Source: Xenopus tropicalis (taxonomy: Eukaryota > Chordata > Amphibia > Anura > Pipidae). From it: a stretch of DNA of 64,000 nt. The stretch covers positions 86,119,539 through 86,183,538 of the forward strand of contig NC_030681.2 of the NCBI RefSeq assembly GCF_000004195.4, in the 5' to 3' direction. Numbering within the stretch: the first letter of the stretch is position 1; each line of letters begins with the position of its first letter. A program made the position numbers and the translations under genes. Below, in pieces: positions 36,868-47,199 of the stretch. The notes below the pieces were generated by a model that saw only the letters and a list, made by a program, of their open reading frames with translations, ran no database searches and was not told where the DNA came from.

Positions 36868-39800
36868 GAGAACATTTCTTTACATTCATGGGAAAAATAT
36901 TTGAGAATGGTCATGCAGAAACTGCTCCTAGTATTACAAGGAAAGAAGAATGCTGGTACTTGCCAATCTTTGGAGTATACCACCCAAAGAAGCCAGGTCA
37001 GATCAGAGTTGTGTTTGATTCCAGTTCCAAATATGACGGTGTTTCCCTAAATGATGTACTTTTAACAGGTCCAGACCTCAACAACAAACTCTTGGGGGTA
37101 CTCATACGTTTCCGCAAAGACCCTATTGCCTTTATAGCAGACATCCAGCAAATGTTCCACAGCTTTCTTGTGAGAGAAGATCATAGGAACTTCTTGAGAT
37201 TCTTCTGGTTCAGAGACAATGATCCAGCGAAAGATGTCCTAGAGTACCGCATGAAAGTGCATGTGTTTGGAAACAGCCCTTCCCCTGCAGTGGCCATATA
37301 TGGGCTCAGACGGTCTGCCCAGGAAGGAGAAGTTGACTATGGCAGAGATGTCACACAATTTGTTGAGAGAGACTTTTATGTAGATGATGGTCTGAAATCA
37401 TCACCCTCTGAGGAGACAGCAATCAGTCTGCTTAAGAGAACACAAGACATGCTAGCCTGTTCCAACCTCAGACTGCACAAAATAGCCTCCAACAGCATAG
37501 AGGTAATGAAAGCCTTCCCTTCCCAAGACCATGCTAATGATTTAAGAGACCTAGATTTGGGTACAGACACATTACCTGTACAACGCAGCCTTGGCCTAAA
37601 CTGGGACTTGAAATCTGACACATTTACATTTCAAGTGAACAAGGATGAGAAACCCTTCACTCGCAGAGGAGTCTTATCTACAGTAAATAGTTTGTATGAC
37701 CCTCTAGGATTTGCAGCTCCAGTGACTGTTCAAGGCAAAGCTCTACTACGAGAACTAACTGTGGAATCTTGTGACTGGGATTCCCCACTCCCAGCAGCAA
37801 AGGAACAAGTCTGGATAGAATGGAGAGACTCTTTAGGAGCATTGTCTAGCATTCAAATTCCAAGGCAATACACTTGTACTCCTGCTGCAGGAATAAAAGA
37901 AAGGAAGCTTTGTATATTTTCCGATGCTTCAACCGAAGCAGTAGCTGCTGTTGCCTACCTTAAGACTGTAGATTGCAAAGGACAGTGCCACATTGGATTC
38001 ATTATGGGTAAAGCAAAACTAACTCCACAACCTGAGCACACTATACCCAGATTAGAGCTATGTGCAGCTGTGTTAGCAGTGGAAATGGCTGAACTCATCA
38101 CTTCAGAAATTGATCTTCAACTAAGTGAGGCTGAATTCTACACAGATAGCAAGGTAGTGTTGGGCTACATCTGCAATGAGACCAGACGATTCTATGTCTA
38201 TGTAAGCAACAGAATTCTGCGCATACGGAGATCAACACACCCAAAACAATGGCACTATGTACCTTCTGAGAAAAATCCAGCAGATCATGCAACAAGAGCT
38301 GTACCCGCAGCTTGTTTAAAACAAACCTCCTGGTTTACAGGGCCTTCTTTCCTGTATTCATCTGAACAGAATGACCCTGCTGATGGGTATGAACTAATTG
38401 ATACAACATCTGATCCAGAGATTCGTCCACAAGTATCTACACTCTGCACTGATACTTCAAGTATGCACCTTGGGTCTCATCGCTTCAAGAGGTTCTCCAC
38501 TTGGAAGTCTCTAGTCAGATCTATTACCTGTCTGCTTCATATAGTGAAGTTCTTCAAGAAGGGTTTCCCTTCAACATCCAACTGCAAAGGCTGGCACTAC
38601 TGTCAAAGGGCACATACCGTTGATGAACTTGAGCAAGCCAGAAACATCAGTCTTCTAAGTGTACAGCAGGAAACATATGCTAAAGAGCTTGAGTGTATCA
38701 AAAGCAAAAAGGCTATTTCCAAAGACAGTGTGTTAAAGAAACTTGACCCATTTATTGATGAAAATGGCTTACTGAGAGTTGGTGGTCGCATCATGAAAGC
38801 TACACTTGAACAAGAAGAGAAAAACCCACTGATAATTCCCAGCAATCATCACATTGCATCTTTACTTGTTCTACATTATCACCAACAGACAAGACACCAA
38901 GGACGTCTGTTTACAGAAGGTGCCCTGCGTGCAGCAGGATTCTGGATAGTTGGAGCAAAGAAACTTGTAAGTAGTGTTATCTTCAAATGTGTCACTTGCA
39001 GGAAACTTCGTGGCATGTTTCAGACTCAGAAAATGGCTAATCTGCCAGCAGACAGACTTAGTACTGAACCTCCATTTACAAATGTTGGCCTTGATGTATT
39101 TGGCCCCTGGTCTGTGACTTCACGCCATACTAGAGGGGGTCACGCTAATAGCAAACGCTGGGCAGTAATGTTTACTTGTTTGAGTATCCGGGCAGTACAC
39201 ATAGAGGTTATTGAATCCATGGATACTTCCAGTTTTGTCAATGCTCTCAGGAGATTCATATCAATTCGAGGGCCAGTGAAAAACATTTACTCTGATAGAG
39301 GGACTAATTTTGTGGGAGCCTGTAAAGAGCTAAACATTCCTTCAAACATTGACAAAAATCTTGTTGAAAAATACTTGTCTGACCAAGGTTGTGCATGGAC
39401 ATTCAACCCTACTCATTCTTCCCACATGGGAGGTGCTTGGGAAAGGATGATAGGAATAGCACGCAGAATTCTTGATTCTATGTTCTTACAGGAAGGGTCA
39501 ACAAGGCTTACTCATGAGACTCTCACTACTTTCATGGCAGAAGTAGCAGCCATTATGAATGCCAGACCTTTGACCTCTGTATCCAATGACCCTGAGGATC
39601 CCTTCATACTTACTCCATCCACCTTGCTTACTCAAAAGGTCAGTACCATCAAAGCTCCTCCTGGTGAGTTTGATACCAAAGACTTATATAAGCGCCAGTG
39701 GAGACAAGTTCAAAGTCTTGCTAATACCTTTTGGGACAAATGGAAGAAGCAGTACATCTTCACCTTACAGTCTAGGAATAAGTGGCAGTCTGACAAACAG

Positions 39801-40016
39801 AACATTGAACCTGGCAACATTGTTCTCATGAAAGACTCTCAGATCAAGAGAAATGAGTGGCCTCTAGGACTTATCACCAGAGTTTTCCCAAGTGAGGATG
39901 GAAAAGTCCGGAAAGTGGAGGTCAAGGTTGTAAGGCAGAATGAGACTAAACTTTTCCTTAGACCTATATCTGAACTAATCCTATTGCTTTCTTCCACAGA
40001 ACTTTCAAATGGGTGA
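36864..40016 (+). CDS. BEL/Pao pol: reverse transcriptase, RNase H, integrase
   Basis: This 1,050-codon frame is the catalytic half of the element. The reverse transcriptase runs from the start (WYLPIFGVYHPKKPGQIRVV, then FIADIQQMF with the first catalytic Asp) to FYVDDGLKS at ~169-177, the YVDD box. RNase H follows with FSDAS at ~352 and YTDSK at ~424. Integrase has an HHCC zinc site (HHxxx near 662 to CVTCRK near 713) and the catalytic triad in LDVFGPW (~743), YSDRGTNF (~808) and AWERM (~857). A C-terminal segment (NIVLMKDSQIKRNEWPLG, ~990) matches the BEL integrase tail. The apparent Met start is internal to the family sequence, because upstream in-frame codons still match. The frame is intact to its stop, 24 bases before the 3' LTR. 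Confidence 0.95.
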   Translation: MREHFFTFMGKIFENGHAETAPSITRKEECWYLPIFGVYHPKKPGQIRVVFDSSSKYDGVSLNDVLLTGPDLNNKLLGVLIRFRKDPIAFIADIQQMFHSFLVREDHRNFLRFFWFRDNDPAKDVLEYRMKVHVFGNSPSPAVAIYGLRRSAQEGEVDYGRDVTQFVERDFYVDDGLKSSPSEETAISLLKRTQDMLACSNLRLHKIASNSIEVMKAFPSQDHANDLRDLDLGTDTLPVQRSLGLNWDLKSDTFTFQVNKDEKPFTRRGVLSTVNSLYDPLGFAAPVTVQGKALLRELTVESCDWDSPLPAAKEQVWIEWRDSLGALSSIQIPRQYTCTPAAGIKERKLCIFSDASTEAVAAVAYLKTVDCKGQCHIGFIMGKAKLTPQPEHTIPRLELCAAVLAVEMAELITSEIDLQLSEAEFYTDSKVVLGYICNETRRFYVYVSNRILRIRRSTHPKQWHYVPSEKNPADHATRAVPAACLKQTSWFTGPSFLYSSEQNDPADGYELIDTTSDPEIRPQVSTLCTDTSSMHLGSHRFKRFSTWKSLVRSITCLLHIVKFFKKGFPSTSNCKGWHYCQRAHTVDELEQARNISLLSVQQETYAKELECIKSKKAISKDSVLKKLDPFIDENGLLRVGGRIMKATLEQEEKNPLIIPSNHHIASLLVLHYHQQTRHQGRLFTEGALRAAGFWIVGAKKLVSSVIFKCVTCRKLRGMFQTQKMANLPADRLSTEPPFTNVGLDVFGPWSVTSRHTRGGHANSKRWAVMFTCLSIRAVHIEVIESMDTSSFVNALRRFISIRGPVKNIYSDRGTNFVGACKELNIPSNIDKNLVEKYLSDQGCAWTFNPTHSSHMGGAWERMIGIARRILDSMFLQEGSTRLTHETLTTFMAEVAAIMNARPLTSVSNDPEDPFILTPSTLLTQKVSTIKAPPGEFDTKDLYKRQWRQVQSLANTFWDKWKKQYIFTLQSRNKWQSDKQNIEPGNIVLMKDSQIKRNEWPLGLITRVFPSEDGKVRKVEVKVVRQNETKLFLRPISELILLLSSTELSNG

Positions 40017-40040
40017 TATCTTACAGTATCAGACGGGGAG

Positions 40041-40652
40041 TGTTATGCCTCCAGCACTGTTTTATTGTTTTATTGCACCACCTTGTGGTTTCTTGAGGTA
40101 TATGTTTTGATTGTTTAAAGAAATGTCCTTTTCAGCCTACCGTACTTTACCATGTGACCATGGGTAATACAGGAAAAGGTTCAGTATAGCTGCCATCTTA
40201 GCAGCATTAACAGTGCAATAGCAATCCTGCATAATCCTACCCAATCCAGCCCCGTGGAAGCATCGTTGGTAGGTATCATCCATCCCCAACCCCTAGGTTA
40301 ATAATACAAACATATATCTTCCATGTTTATACCTTAATGTGGTTTATAATTGTTTATGTGCAGTCACTTCAGGGCACATCTGTTCTTACCCAGGTATCTA
40401 GGCCTTAACCCCCACTCAGATGCCTCTCATCTTTTATGTGTTTGTACATGTATAAACCATAATGTTTGTTTACTGTACTTATCATGCTGTATAGTAAATG
40501 CTGTCATATTTCTGTTTCCCCAGTTTCACACCTTCCCCTTTGTTAATAAAATGAAGCCTACCAACCTGTCTCATTGACTTGATGAAGGGAGGAGTTTAAC
40601 TGTATGTCGAACTACACACTGCCCCAGGGTAATACGTAGGGAGGACAGAACA
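40041..40652 (+). repeat. BEL/Pao 3' LTR
   Basis: The 3' LTR is 612 bases long, apparently identical to the 5' LTR, with AATAAA at 40,545-40,550. A short purine stretch (GACGGGGAG) directly precedes it as a plausible polypurine tract. The last 64 bases (from 40,589) are copied again at 43,151-43,214 through a tandem duplication. Confidence 0.93.
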
Positions 40653-42628
40653 ACCTGTGTATAGTGCCTGTATATAGTTCCTGTGTATAGTACCTGTGTA
40701 TAGTGTCTCTGTATAGTGTATAGCGCCTGTGTATAGCGCCTGTGTATAGTACCTGTGTATAGTGTCTCTGTATAGTACCTGTGTATAGTGCCTGTGTATA
40801 GCGCCTGTGTATAGTGCCTGTGTATAGTACCTGTGTATAGTGCCTGTGTATAGTACCTGTGTATAGTGCCTGTGTATAGTGTCTCTGTATAGTACCTGTG
40901 TATAGCGCCTGTGTATAGTACCTGTGTATAGTGTCTGTGTATAGTGCCTGTGTATAGTGCCTGTGTATAGTGCCTGTGTATAGCGCCTGTGTATAGCGCC
41001 TGTGTATAGTACCTGTGTATAGTGTCTGTGTATAGTACCTGTGTATAGTGCCTGTGTATAGTACCTGTGTATAGTGCCTGTGTATAGTACCTGTGTATAG
41101 TGTCTCTGTATAGTACCTGTGTATAGCGCCTGTGTATAGTGTCTCTGTATAGTACCTGTGTATAGTGCCTGTGTATAGCGCCTGTGTACATCAGCTGTGT
41201 ATAGCGCCTGTGTATAGTTCCTGTGTATAGTTCCTGTGTATAGTACCTGTGTATAGTGCCTGTGTATAGCGCCTGTGTATAGCGCCTGTGTATAGTGCCT
41301 GTGTATAGTGCCTGTGTATAGTACCTGTGTATAGTACCTGTGTATAGTGTCTCTGTATAGTACCTGTGTATAGCGCCTGTGTATAGTGTCTCTGTATAGT
41401 TCCTGTGTATAGTGCCTGTGTATAGCGCCTGTGTACATCAGCTGTGTATAGCGCCTGTGTATAGCGCCTGTGTATAGTGTCTCTGTATAGTACCTGTGTA
41501 TAGTGTCTCTGTATAGTACCTGTGTATAGTGTCTCTGTATAGTACCTGTGTATAGTGTCTCTGTATAGTACCTGTGTATAGTGCCTGTGTATAGCGCCTG
41601 TGTACATCAGCTGTGTATAGCGCCTGTGTATAGTTCCTGTGTATAGTTCCTGTGTATAGTACCTGTGTATAGTGCCTGTGTATAGCGCCTGTGTATAGCG
41701 CCTGTGTATAGTGCCTGTGTATAGTGCCTGTGTATAGTACCTGTGTATAGTACCTGTGTATAGTGTCTCTGTATAGTACCTGTGTATAGCGCCTGTGTAT
41801 AGTGTCTCTGTATAGTTCCTGTGTATAGTGCCTGTGTATAGCGCCTGTGTACATCAGCTGTGTATAGCGCCTGTGTATAGCGCCTGTGTATAGTGTCTCT
41901 GTATAGTACCTGTGTATAGTGTCTCTGTATAGTACCTGTGTATAGTGTCTCTGTATAGTACCTGTGTATAGTGTCTCTGTATAGTACCTGTGTATAGTGC
42001 CTGTGTATAGCGCCTGTGTACATCAGCTGTGTATAGCGCCTGTGTATAGTTCCTGTGTATAGTTCCTGTGTATAGCACCTGTGTATAGTGTCTGTGTATA
42101 GTGCCTGTGTATAGCGCCTGTGTATAGCGCCTGTGTATAGTGCCTGTGTATAGTACCTGTGTATAGTACCTGTGTATAGTGTCTCTGTATAGTACCTGTG
42201 TATAGCGCCTGTGTATAGTGTCTCTGTATAGTGCCTGTGTATAGCGCCTGTGTACATCAGCTGTGTATAGTGCCTGTGTATAGCGCCTGTGTACATCAGC
42301 TGTGTATAGCGCCTGTGTATAGCGCCTGTGTATAGTGTCTCTGTATAGTACCTGTGTATAGTGTCTCTGTATAGTACCTGTGTATAGTGTCTCTGTATAG
42401 TACCTGTGTATAGTGTCTCTGTATAGTACCTGTGTATAGCACCTGTGTATAGCGCCTGTGTATAGTACCTGTGTATAGTGCCTGTGTATAGCGCCTGTGT
42501 ACGTCAGCTGTGTATAGTCCCTGTGTACATCAGCTGTGTATAGGCGCCTGTGTATAGTGTCTCTGTATAGTACCTGTGTATAGTGCCTGTGTATAGCGTC
42601 TGTGTACATCAGCTGTGTATAGCGCCTG
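40653..42628. repeat. 13-bp minisatellite, segment 2, with 416-bp higher-order repeat
   Basis: This is the continuation of the 13-base array beyond the BEL element. Occasional units carry GTACATCAGC. These markers fall at about 41,188, 41,434, 41,603, 41,850 and 42,019, alternating 246 and 169-170 bases apart. They show a 416-base (32-unit) higher-order repeat present twice. Long periodic open frames on the reverse strand are artefacts of the repeat. Confidence 0.93.
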
Positions 42629-43150
42629 GAGCGGCTCTACGCTCCTTAACACAAGGTAAAAGGCCTGTAGAAGAATATGTGTCGGATTTCCGTCGCTATG
42701 CTGCTGATACTGAATGGAATACGCAGGCTTTAAAACATCAGTTTCGCATTGGGCTGTCAGAAACTCTGAAAGATGAATTGGCCCGTGTGGGGGTTCCTCA
42801 GGGTCTTGAGGAACTTATTGACCTTTCCGTCCAGATTGATCGCCGCTTGAGGAAAAGACGTGCAGAAAGACTTAAGCCTTTTTCAGTGTCTTGGTTTTCC
42901 CCGAGAACCTCTCGCAAATTGGTCTAGTGAGGTCTGCTTTATCTTCTGAGGAACGTGCTCGTAGACGCCAGTTAAACTTATGTCTATATTGTGGTCAACC
43001 TGGTCACTTCCTGAAGGAATTGCCCAACCCGTCTAAAGGGTAAGACTAGATGTCCTGCAATGTCTTCTTGTGTGACTTTCAGAGAACCAACATCTCTTTC
43101 ATTTCCTGTTGTTTTACAGTGGCCTCAGGACTGTCTCAAAAGCACAGTGG
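42629..43150 (+). pseudogene. Ty3/gypsy gag fragment (duplicate copy)
   Basis: From 42,629 to a stop at 42,927 the sequence encodes a Ty3/gypsy gag segment (RPVEEYVSDFRRYAADTEWN, then FRIGLSETLKDELA) preceded in the same open frame by about 15 residues read from the minisatellite. Beyond the stop, a degraded zinc knuckle (CLYCGQPGHF) and the beginning of the protease region follow. The segment ends abruptly at 43,150 at the duplication joint. It is the same as 44,723-45,244. Confidence 0.88.
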
Positions 43151-43214
43151 GAGGAGTTTAACTGTATGTCGAACTACACACTGCCCCAGGGTAATACGTA
43201 GGGAGGACAGAACA
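43151..43214 (+). repeat. BEL LTR 3' edge, duplicated fragment
   Basis: A 64-base piece equal to 40,589-40,652, the terminal part of the BEL 3' LTR, is joined directly to gypsy sequence on its left. Confidence 0.92.
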
Positions 43215-44722
43215 ACCTGTGTATAGTGCCTGTATATAGTTCCTGTGTATAGTACCTGTGTATAGTGTCTCTGTATAGTGTATAGCGCCTGTGTATAGCG
43301 CCTGTGTATAGTACCTGTGTATAGTGTCTCTGTATAGTACCTGTGTATAGTGCCTGTGTATAGCGCCTGTGTATAGTGCCTGTGTATAGTACCTGTGTAT
43401 AGTGCCTGTGTATAGTACCTGTGTATAGTGCCTGTGTATAGTGTCTCTGTATAGTACCTGTGTATAGCGCCTGTGTATAGTACCTGTGTATAGTGTCTGT
43501 GTATAGTGCCTGTGTATAGTGCCTGTGTATAGTGCCTGTGTATAGCGCCTGTGTATAGCGCCTGTGTATAGTACCTGTGTATAGTGTCTGTGTATAGTAC
43601 CTGTGTATAGTGCCTGTGTATAGTACCTGTGTATAGTGCCTGTGTATAGTACCTGTGTATAGTGTCTCTGTATAGTACCTGTGTATAGTGTCTCTGTATA
43701 GTACCTGTGTATAGTGCCTGTGTATAGCGCCTGTGTACATCAGCTGTGTATAGCGCCTGTGTATAGTTCCTGTGTATAGTTCCTGTGTATAGTACCTGTG
43801 TATAGTGCCTGTGTATAGCGCCTGTGTATAGCGCCTGTGTATAGCGCCTGTGTATAGTGCCTGTGTATAGTACCTGTGTATAGCGCCTGTGTATAGTGTC
43901 TCTGTATAGTTCCTGTGTATAGTGCCTGTGTATAGCGCCTGTGTACATCAGCTGTGTATAGCGCCTGTGTATAGCGCCTGTGTATAGTGTCTCTGTATAG
44001 TACCTGTGTATAGTGTCTCTGTATAGTACCTGTGTATAGTGTCTCTGTATAGTACCTGTGTATAGTGTCTCTGTATAGTACCTGTGTATAGTGCCTGTGT
44101 ATAGCGCCTGTGTACATCAGCTGTGTATAGCGCCTGTGTATAGTTCCTGTGTATAGTTCCTGTGTATAGCACCTGTGTATAGTGTCTGTGTATAGTGCCT
44201 GTGTATAGCGCCTGTGTATAGCGCCTGTGTATAGTGCCTGTGTATAGTACCTGTGTATAGTACCTGTGTATAGTGTCTCTGTATAGTACCTGTGTATAGC
44301 GCCTGTGTATAGTGTCTCTGTATAGTGCCTGTGTATAGCGCCTGTGTACATCAGCTGTGTATAGTGCCTGTGTATAGCGCCTGTGTACATCAGCTGTGTA
44401 TAGCGCCTGTGTATAGCGCCTGTGTATAGTGTCTCTGTATAGTACCTGTGTATAGTGTCTCTGTATAGTACCTGTGTATAGTGTCTCTGTATAGTACCTG
44501 TGTATAGTGTCTCTGTATAGTACCTGTGTATAGCACCTGTGTATAGCGCCTGTGTATAGTACCTGTGTATAGTGCCTGTGTATAGCGCCTGTGTACGTCA
44601 GCTGTGTATAGTCCCTGTGTACATCAGCTGTGTATAGGCGCCTGTGTATAGTGTCTCTGTATAGTACCTGTGTATAGTGCCTGTGTATAGCGTCTGTGTA
44701 CATCAGCTGTGTATAGCGCCTG
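43215..44722. repeat. 13-bp minisatellite, segment 3 (duplicate of segment 2)
   Basis: This is the second copy of the minisatellite, 468 bases shorter than segment 2. The right part (about 44,100-44,720) matches 42,010-42,625 unit by unit, including rare variants such as GTACGTCAGC and TATAGGCGCC. Confidence 0.93.
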
Positions 44723-45153
44723 GAGCGGCTCTACGCTCCTTAACACAAGGTAAAAGGCCTGTAGAAGAATATGTGTCGGATTTCCGTCGCTATGCTGCTG
44801 ATACTGAATGGAATACGCAGGCTTTAAAACATCAGTTTCGCATTGGGCTGTCAGAAACTCTGAAAGATGAATTGGCCCGTGTGGGGGTTCCTCAGGGTCT
44901 TGAGGAACTTATTGACCTTTCCGTCCAGATTGATCGCCGCTTGAGGAAAAGACGTGCAGAAAGACTTAAGCCTTTTTCAGTGTCTTGGTTTTCCCCGAGA
45001 ACCTCTCGCAAATTGGTCTAGTGAGGTCTGCTTTATCTTCTGAGGAACGTGCTCGTAGACGCCAGTTAAACTTATGTCTATATTGTGGTCAACCTGGTCA
45101 CTTCCTGAAGGAATTGCCCAACCCGTCTAAAGGGTAAGACTAGATGTCCTGCA
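44723..45153 (+). pseudogene. Ty3/gypsy gag C-terminal half
   Basis: It is the same as the duplicate at 42,629. The gag segment ends at a stop at 45,021. A CCHC-type knuckle follows in another frame (CLYCGQPGHF, with the final Cys displaced by a one-base change near 45,110). The N-terminal half of gag is missing. Confidence 0.85.
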
Positions 45154-46368
45154 ATGTCTTCTTGTGTGACTTTCAGAGAACCAACATCTCTTTCATTTCC
45201 TGTTGTTTTACAGTGGCCTCAGGACTGTCTCAAAAGCACAGTGGTCATTGATTCGGGAGCCTGCGGTTGCTTTATGGATCTAGACTTTATTAAAGAACAT
45301 GCTGTGCCCACTCGACCTAAGATGCTACCGCTATCATTGAGGACAGCTGATGGTTCGCCCATCACCTCAGGTCCTGTTACCTTAGAGACTTTGCCTTTGG
45401 AAGTATTTTTGAACTCTAAACATGTTGAAACCATTTCATTTGATGTTGTCGCTTCCCCTTTATTTCCTATTCTTCTGGGGTTTCCTTGGCTAAGACTGCA
45501 CAACCCATCAATAAATTGGAACACTGGGGACATTCATTTTGATTCTAAGACTTGTTCTTCTCATTTGTTAGAGATTTCTCACTCATTGGCAGTGTCTCCT
45601 GCAGCTGACTCTCAGTTTACTGTTGTTCCTAACTACCTCCATGAATTTAAAGATGTTTTTGACGAGAAAGGTGCTGACACTCTTCTTCCTCATTGGGTGT
45701 ATGATTGTCCGATCGATCTGTTACCGGGCACCTCCATTCCCTTTGGTCGCATTTATCATATGTCTGAGCCTGAATTGATTGTGTTGAAGAAGTATATTGA
45801 TGAAAATCTTGAAAAAGGGTTAATTCGTCCTTCCACGTCTCCAGCTGGGGCCGGTATCTTCTTTGTTGAGAAAAAGGATCATTCGCTACGACCTTGTATC
45901 GATTACAGGCAATTGAATTTGATCACTGTGAAGAATCGTTATCCTCTTCCTTTAATTCCAGAATTGTTCCAGAACTTGCGAGAGGCTAAAAATTTTTCTA
46001 AATTGGACTTACGTGGTGCGTATAATTTGGTAAGAATTCGTAAGGGAGACGAGTGGAAGACAGCTTTCAGGTCGTGTTACGGCCATTTTGAATATCTTGT
46101 GATGCCATTTGGATTATGTAACGCGCCCGCCACTTTCCAACACCTCGTTAATGACATTTTTAGAGACTTCCTTGATCAATTCGTTATAGTCTATTTGGAT
46201 GACATTCTGTTTTTTTCTTCTTCAATTAAAGAACATGAGATTCATATGAGAAAAGTTTTCAGCAGGTTACGAGAACATTCATTGTTTGCTAAACTTGAAA
46301 AATGCAAGTTCCACAAGACCTCTATTGAATTTCTCAATCTCAACCGATGGGATTCTCATGGACCCTAA
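45154..46368 (+). pseudogene. Ty3/gypsy protease and reverse transcriptase
   Basis: The frame has 404 codons. The protease shows [13 protein letters not shown] (Asp-Ser-Gly active site, ~residues 30-42) and LLGFPWL (~108-114). The reverse transcriptase begins with [10 protein letters not shown] (~245), continues with the catalytic Asp in [10 protein letters not shown] (~286), and reaches YLDD in [10 protein letters not shown] (~345-354). The frame then shifts near 46,335, before the connection domain, and the out-of-frame tail ends at 46,368. The ATG is not the native start, since family sequence extends upstream toward the zinc knuckle. The enzyme would copy element RNA into DNA, but this copy cannot make an intact product as read. 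Confidence 0.9.
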
Positions 46369-47199
46369 GAAGGTTTCAGCGGTTCTGAATTGGCCAGTTC
46401 CGACTAATCGAAAGCGACACAGAGGTTTATCGGTTTCGCTAATTTTTACAGGAGGTTTATTCGCAATTTCTCAAAGATTATTTCTCCCATCACTGACTTA
46501 ACCAGTACCACTAAACGTTTTCATTGGTCTTCTCAAGCTCAGTCTGCTTTTGACAAATTGAAGGAACTTTTTACGTCTGCTCCTATCCTCAAGCATCCTG
46601 ATCCTTCGCTACCGTTCATTGTTGAAGTGGATGCCTCAGAGACTGCTGTTGGAGCTGTCCTTTCACAGAGGTCCGGTTCTCAGAATTTTCTTCATCCTGT
46701 GGCATTCTTTTCAAAAAAACACTCCTCCTCCGAAAAGAACTATGATGTTTCTGACAGAGAACTTCTGGCCATCAAAGTAGCTTTCGAAGAGTGGCGTCAA
46801 TATCTAGAAGGCTCCTCCCACCCTATTCTCATCTTTTCGGATCATAGAAATCTGGAATATTTATGTACAGCCAAACGTCTAAGACCAAGACAGGCTCGCT
46901 GGGCCTTATTTTTTTCCAGATTCAATTTTCATATAACATACAGACCTGGTTCCCAAAATCATAAAGCCGACGCCCTCTCTCGTATGTTCCATGATGAGAA
47001 TTTTGAAACTCAATCTGATACCATCCTAAGTTCCCAAAATTTTTTGTTATTACAAACTGATCTAGTTGCCAAGATGTTGGAACAATCCTCTTCTGTAGTT
47101 CCTTCTGAACAACTTCCGAATAAAGATGGTCTTCTATTTTTTAAGGACAAAATTTTTGTACCAGAAGCTTTACGATTATCGATTTACTTTATCGATTAA
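46340..47199 (+). pseudogene. Ty3/gypsy RT connection and RNase H
   Basis: The RT tail ([20 protein letters not shown]) is read in one frame to about 46,420. After another single-base change the sequence returns to the first frame, giving the RT thumb region and then RNase H from 46,558: [41 protein letters not shown] and [10 protein letters not shown], with catalytic Asp and Glu positions present. Integrase spacer sequence ([13 protein letters not shown]) follows. The frame is lost again at 47,199. Confidence 0.88.

Larger units (their letters stand above)
33397..40652 (+). mobile_element. BEL/Pao LTR retrotransposon, complete, in minisatellite
   Basis: The element has two 612-base LTRs beginning TGTTATGCC and ending GGACAGAACA, gag, protease, reverse transcriptase, RNase H and integrase in BEL/Pao order, and a 5-base duplication ACCTG on both sides (33,392-33,396 and 40,653-40,657). 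The target was the 13-bp array. The two LTRs look identical by eye, indicating a very recent insertion. The coding region is interrupted by two single-base frame changes. No clear tRNA primer-binding site was recognised directly after the 5' LTR. Confidence 0.93.
40589..45244. repeat. Tandem segmental duplication (copy 1 to 43,150; copy 2 from 43,151)
   Basis: Copy 1 (40,589-43,150) runs from inside the BEL 3' LTR through the minisatellite into the gypsy gag-protease region. Copy 2 (43,151-45,244) begins at the same LTR base, GAGGAGTTTAAC, and ends at the same gypsy base. Its flanking LTR and gypsy parts look identical to those of copy 1. Copy 2 is 468 bases shorter, exactly 36 units of 13, all within the minisatellite. 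The join at 43,150 shares GG with both parent sequences. An assembly artefact cannot be excluded. Confidence 0.9.

Noticed and set aside
32850..44703. Many long reverse-strand open frames with a 13-residue period (YTG-IHRxYTQ)
   Set aside because: Three 13-base units make 39 bases without a stop in several frames, so the frames are automatic in this array.
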